Below, in pieces: positions 62,423 to 64,000 of a stretch of 64,000 nt of DNA; positions within the stretch are counted from its first letter, which is position 1; each line of letters starts with the position of its first letter. This DNA is from Oscillospiraceae bacterium (GTDB lineage: Bacteria > Bacillota > Clostridia > Oscillospirales > Acutalibacteraceae). The stretch spans positions 142,845-206,844 of the forward strand of contig DOQR01000006.1 in the NCBI GenBank assembly GCA_003514385.1, in the 5' to 3' direction. The position numbers and the translations under genes are program-made. Under the pieces are notes generated by a model. The model saw nothing but the letters and a program-made list of their open reading frames with translations. It ran no database searches and was not told the origin of the DNA.

Positions 62423-63835
62423 TTAAGCGAGCTTTCTGCTCTCATCTTTTTTCAGCGTGCGGTAAGTATAAATTATCACTATCGCCGAGGCGATAAATGC
62501 GAGGATATCCGCCGCAGGCATCGAAATTATTACTCCGTCAAGCCCCCACACAAGCGGGAGTACGAGCACCAGCCCGACGCCGAAAACTATTTCTCTTATC
62601 ATCGACAGCGCGGTCGAAGCGACCGCCTTGCCCATCGCCTGCAGGAAGATGAACGCCGCCTTGTTGACGCAGGCGAGCGGCATCATGCACAGATATATTC
62701 TGAAGCATTTTACCGCGAACTCGGCATAATACGCGCTCTCGTTCGCCGCGCCGAAGATTGCTATAAGCCCGGTCGGGAACAGCTCGACTATGAGCGTCGC
62801 TATCGCGCCCGCAGCCGCCTCGCATATCAGCAGGCGGGTGAACAGCCCGCGCACGCGGCCGTATTTTTCCGCGCCCATGTTGTAGCCGACAATCGGAATA
62901 CATCCCGCCGCCATGCCGATGCACACGGACATAATTATCTGGAAGAATTTCATCACTATTCCGACGACAGCCATGGGTATCTGCGCATATTCCGCAAGCC
63001 CGAAAACCGGGTCGAGCGCGCCGTATTTTCTGATCATATTATTCGTCGCCGCCATCGCCGCGACGAGGGATATCTGCGCCAAAAAGCTGCAAATGCCCAG
63101 CGGAATGAACCTTTTTATCACGCCGCCGCAGAGCCTGAACGACTCTTTTTCTAGCTTCACGGAGCGCATATGGAACAGATAATATACCGCCATCGCTGCC
63201 GTGAGCAGCTGTCCGAGCACCGTAGCGACCGCCGCGCCCATCATACCCCATTTGAACACGAAAATAAATATTGGATCGAGAATAATATTGACCACCGCGC
63301 CCGCGACCGTAGACACCATCGCAAAGCGGGGGCTTCCGTCCGAGCGGATGACCGGATTCATCGCCTGACCGAAAACATAGACGGGGATGCCCAGGGCTAT
63401 CCAGAAGAAATATTCTTTCGCGAACGCGAATGTTTTTTCGTTGACCGTGCCGCCGAACATGGCGATAAATTCATCCGAAAAAATCAGATATAATATGCAC
63501 AGCACTATTCCGCCCGCAACGGAGAGCACAACTGCGTTGCCGACTCCCCTGTGCGCGTCCTCGCGCCTGTCCGCGCCGAGGGATATGCTCACAAACGCGC
63601 AGCAGCCGTCGCCTATCATAACGGCTATCGCAAGGGCTATGACCGTCAGCGGGAACACGACAGTGTTTGCGGCGTTGCCGTCCGAGCCGAGATATGCGGC
63701 GTTCGCGATGAATATCTGGTCGACAATGTTATAGAGCGCCGCGACGAGCAGGGAAATCACGCAGGGTACCGAATATTTGCCCATGAGCCTGCCGAGCTTT
63801 TCCTGCCCGAGAAAGGTCTGATCGTTATTTTTCAT
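62423..63835 (-). CDS. MATE-family efflux transporter
   Basis: 470 residues from the ATG at 63835, with AAGGAG 6 nt upstream; a longer in-frame start lies across the leader terminator and is not used. About 12 membrane segments. Start GRLMGKYSVPCVISLLVAALYNIVDQIF and QAMNPVIRSDGSPRFAM are typical of the NorM/DinF-like MATE branch of Clostridia. Na+ or H+-driven export of cationic compounds, substrate unknown. Single gene under a promoter that is followed at once by a terminator hairpin. Confidence 0.92.
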   Translation of the reverse strand: MKNNDQTFLGQEKLGRLMGKYSVPCVISLLVAALYNIVDQIFIANAAYLGSDGNAANTVVFPLTVIALAIAVMIGDGCCAFVSISLGADRREDAHRGVGNAVVLSVAGGIVLCILYLIFSDEFIAMFGGTVNEKTFAFAKEYFFWIALGIPVYVFGQAMNPVIRSDGSPRFAMVSTVAGAVVNIILDPIFIFVFKWGMMGAAVATVLGQLLTAAMAVYYLFHMRSVKLEKESFRLCGGVIKRFIPLGICSFLAQISLVAAMAATNNMIRKYGALDPVFGLAEYAQIPMAVVGIVMKFFQIIMSVCIGMAAGCIPIVGYNMGAEKYGRVRGLFTRLLICEAAAGAIATLIVELFPTGLIAIFGAANESAYYAEFAVKCFRIYLCMMPLACVNKAAFIFLQAMGKAVASTALSMIREIVFGVGLVLVLPLVWGLDGVIISMPAADILAFIASAIVIIYTYRTLKKDESRKLA

Positions 63836-63849
63836 GGTTGTCTCCTTTG

Positions 63850-63893
63850 CAAAAAAATAAAAGGCGCAAACCCATCCGGATTTACGCCTTTGG
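63850..63893 (-). terminator. MATE leader terminator (attenuator)
   Basis: Minus strand arms AAAGGCG...AAATCC and GGTTT...CGCCTTT (63891 to 63860) are followed by ATTTTTTTG, 18 nt before the ribosome site. It begins about 12 nt after the predicted transcript start. Confidence 0.7.
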
Positions 63894-63908
63894 CTACACG
63901 ATGAAAAA

Positions 63909-63937
63909 ATTATATCAGCTTTTGCCGTATTTTTCAA
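63909..63937 (-). promoter_or_regulatory. MATE gene promoter
   Basis: Minus strand TTGAAA (63932-63937), 17-bp spacer, TATAAT (63909-63914). The last 60 bp of the window beyond it show no feature. Confidence 0.75.
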
Positions 63938-64000
63938 AGGCAGTAATTGTCAAACTTTTATTTTTTTGCGCCGATGATTTTATATAAAAAACGCAGAGAT

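Overview
The window looks like chromosome of a Gram-positive Clostridia member, probably a gut-type Oscillospirales/Ruminococcaceae relative. The signs are strong TTGACA/TATAAT promoters with 16-18 bp spacers, strong AGGAGG-type ribosome sites, codons ending mostly in G or C, and families typical of Clostridia: GGGtGRT with its NifU-like partner, DUF1846, type III glutamine synthetase, an AbrB with a zinc knuckle, DHHW lipoprotein, an Asn T-box and a yybP-ykoY riboswitch. Almost all of it is ordinary core genome. The one clear accessory insertion is about 2 kb long, at 41.76-43.80 kb.

Layout. 0.1-6 kb: a three-gene minus-strand unit (YcxB-like, amidohydrolase, LURP-one-like), the NifU-like/GGGtGRT pair and a DUF1846 protein. 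6-16 kb: glycogen phosphorylase, a candidate small RNA, a 52-residue protein missed by length filters, MltG, Mfd, a second candidate small RNA, ThuA and an RlmD/RumA rRNA methyltransferase. 16-28.7 kb: two GNAT enzymes, a KtrA/KtrB potassium system behind a Mn2+-type (yybP-ykoY) riboswitch, a lipoprotein, a ferritin-like helical protein, a CmpB-like membrane protein, PnuC behind a terminator hairpin, a MarR-controlled heterodimeric ABC exporter, and a TetR gene divergent from a papain-like protein. 28.7-41.5 kb: a glutamine-centred block with carB-carA-purC-purF-pyrG on the minus strand and glnA(III) then asnB on the plus strand, with leader terminators and an Asn T-box.

41.5-43.85 kb: a tRNA-Arg(CCU) gene is cut exactly in its anticodon loop. 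The two halves lie 2037 bp apart, and the inserted DNA carries an intact, different tRNA-Arg(CCU), an AT-rich sigma-factor fusion gene and clusters of a TTAGCAA motif at both ends, but no integrase. 44-47.7 kb: pgk-tpiA-gpmI. 47.8-64 kb: a sialidase-like protein, AbrB, Mrp/NBP35, a 165-bp inverted-repeat element, a DUF1624-like membrane acyltransferase, purB-gtrA, initiator tRNA-Met, MFS, TauE with its MarR, a D,D-carboxypeptidase, a metallophosphatase, three lipoprotein cassettes in tandem and a MATE exporter.

The genes work together mainly as glutamine supply and use (GlnA, AsnB, CarA, PurF, PyrG), purine and pyrimidine synthesis (PurB, PurC, PurF, CarAB, PyrG), lower glycolysis with glycogen breakdown, and cell-envelope and ion homeostasis. 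A repeated regulatory layout is a strong promoter followed within about 10-35 nt by an intrinsic terminator hairpin inside the leader (glnA, pyrG, pnuC, MATE).
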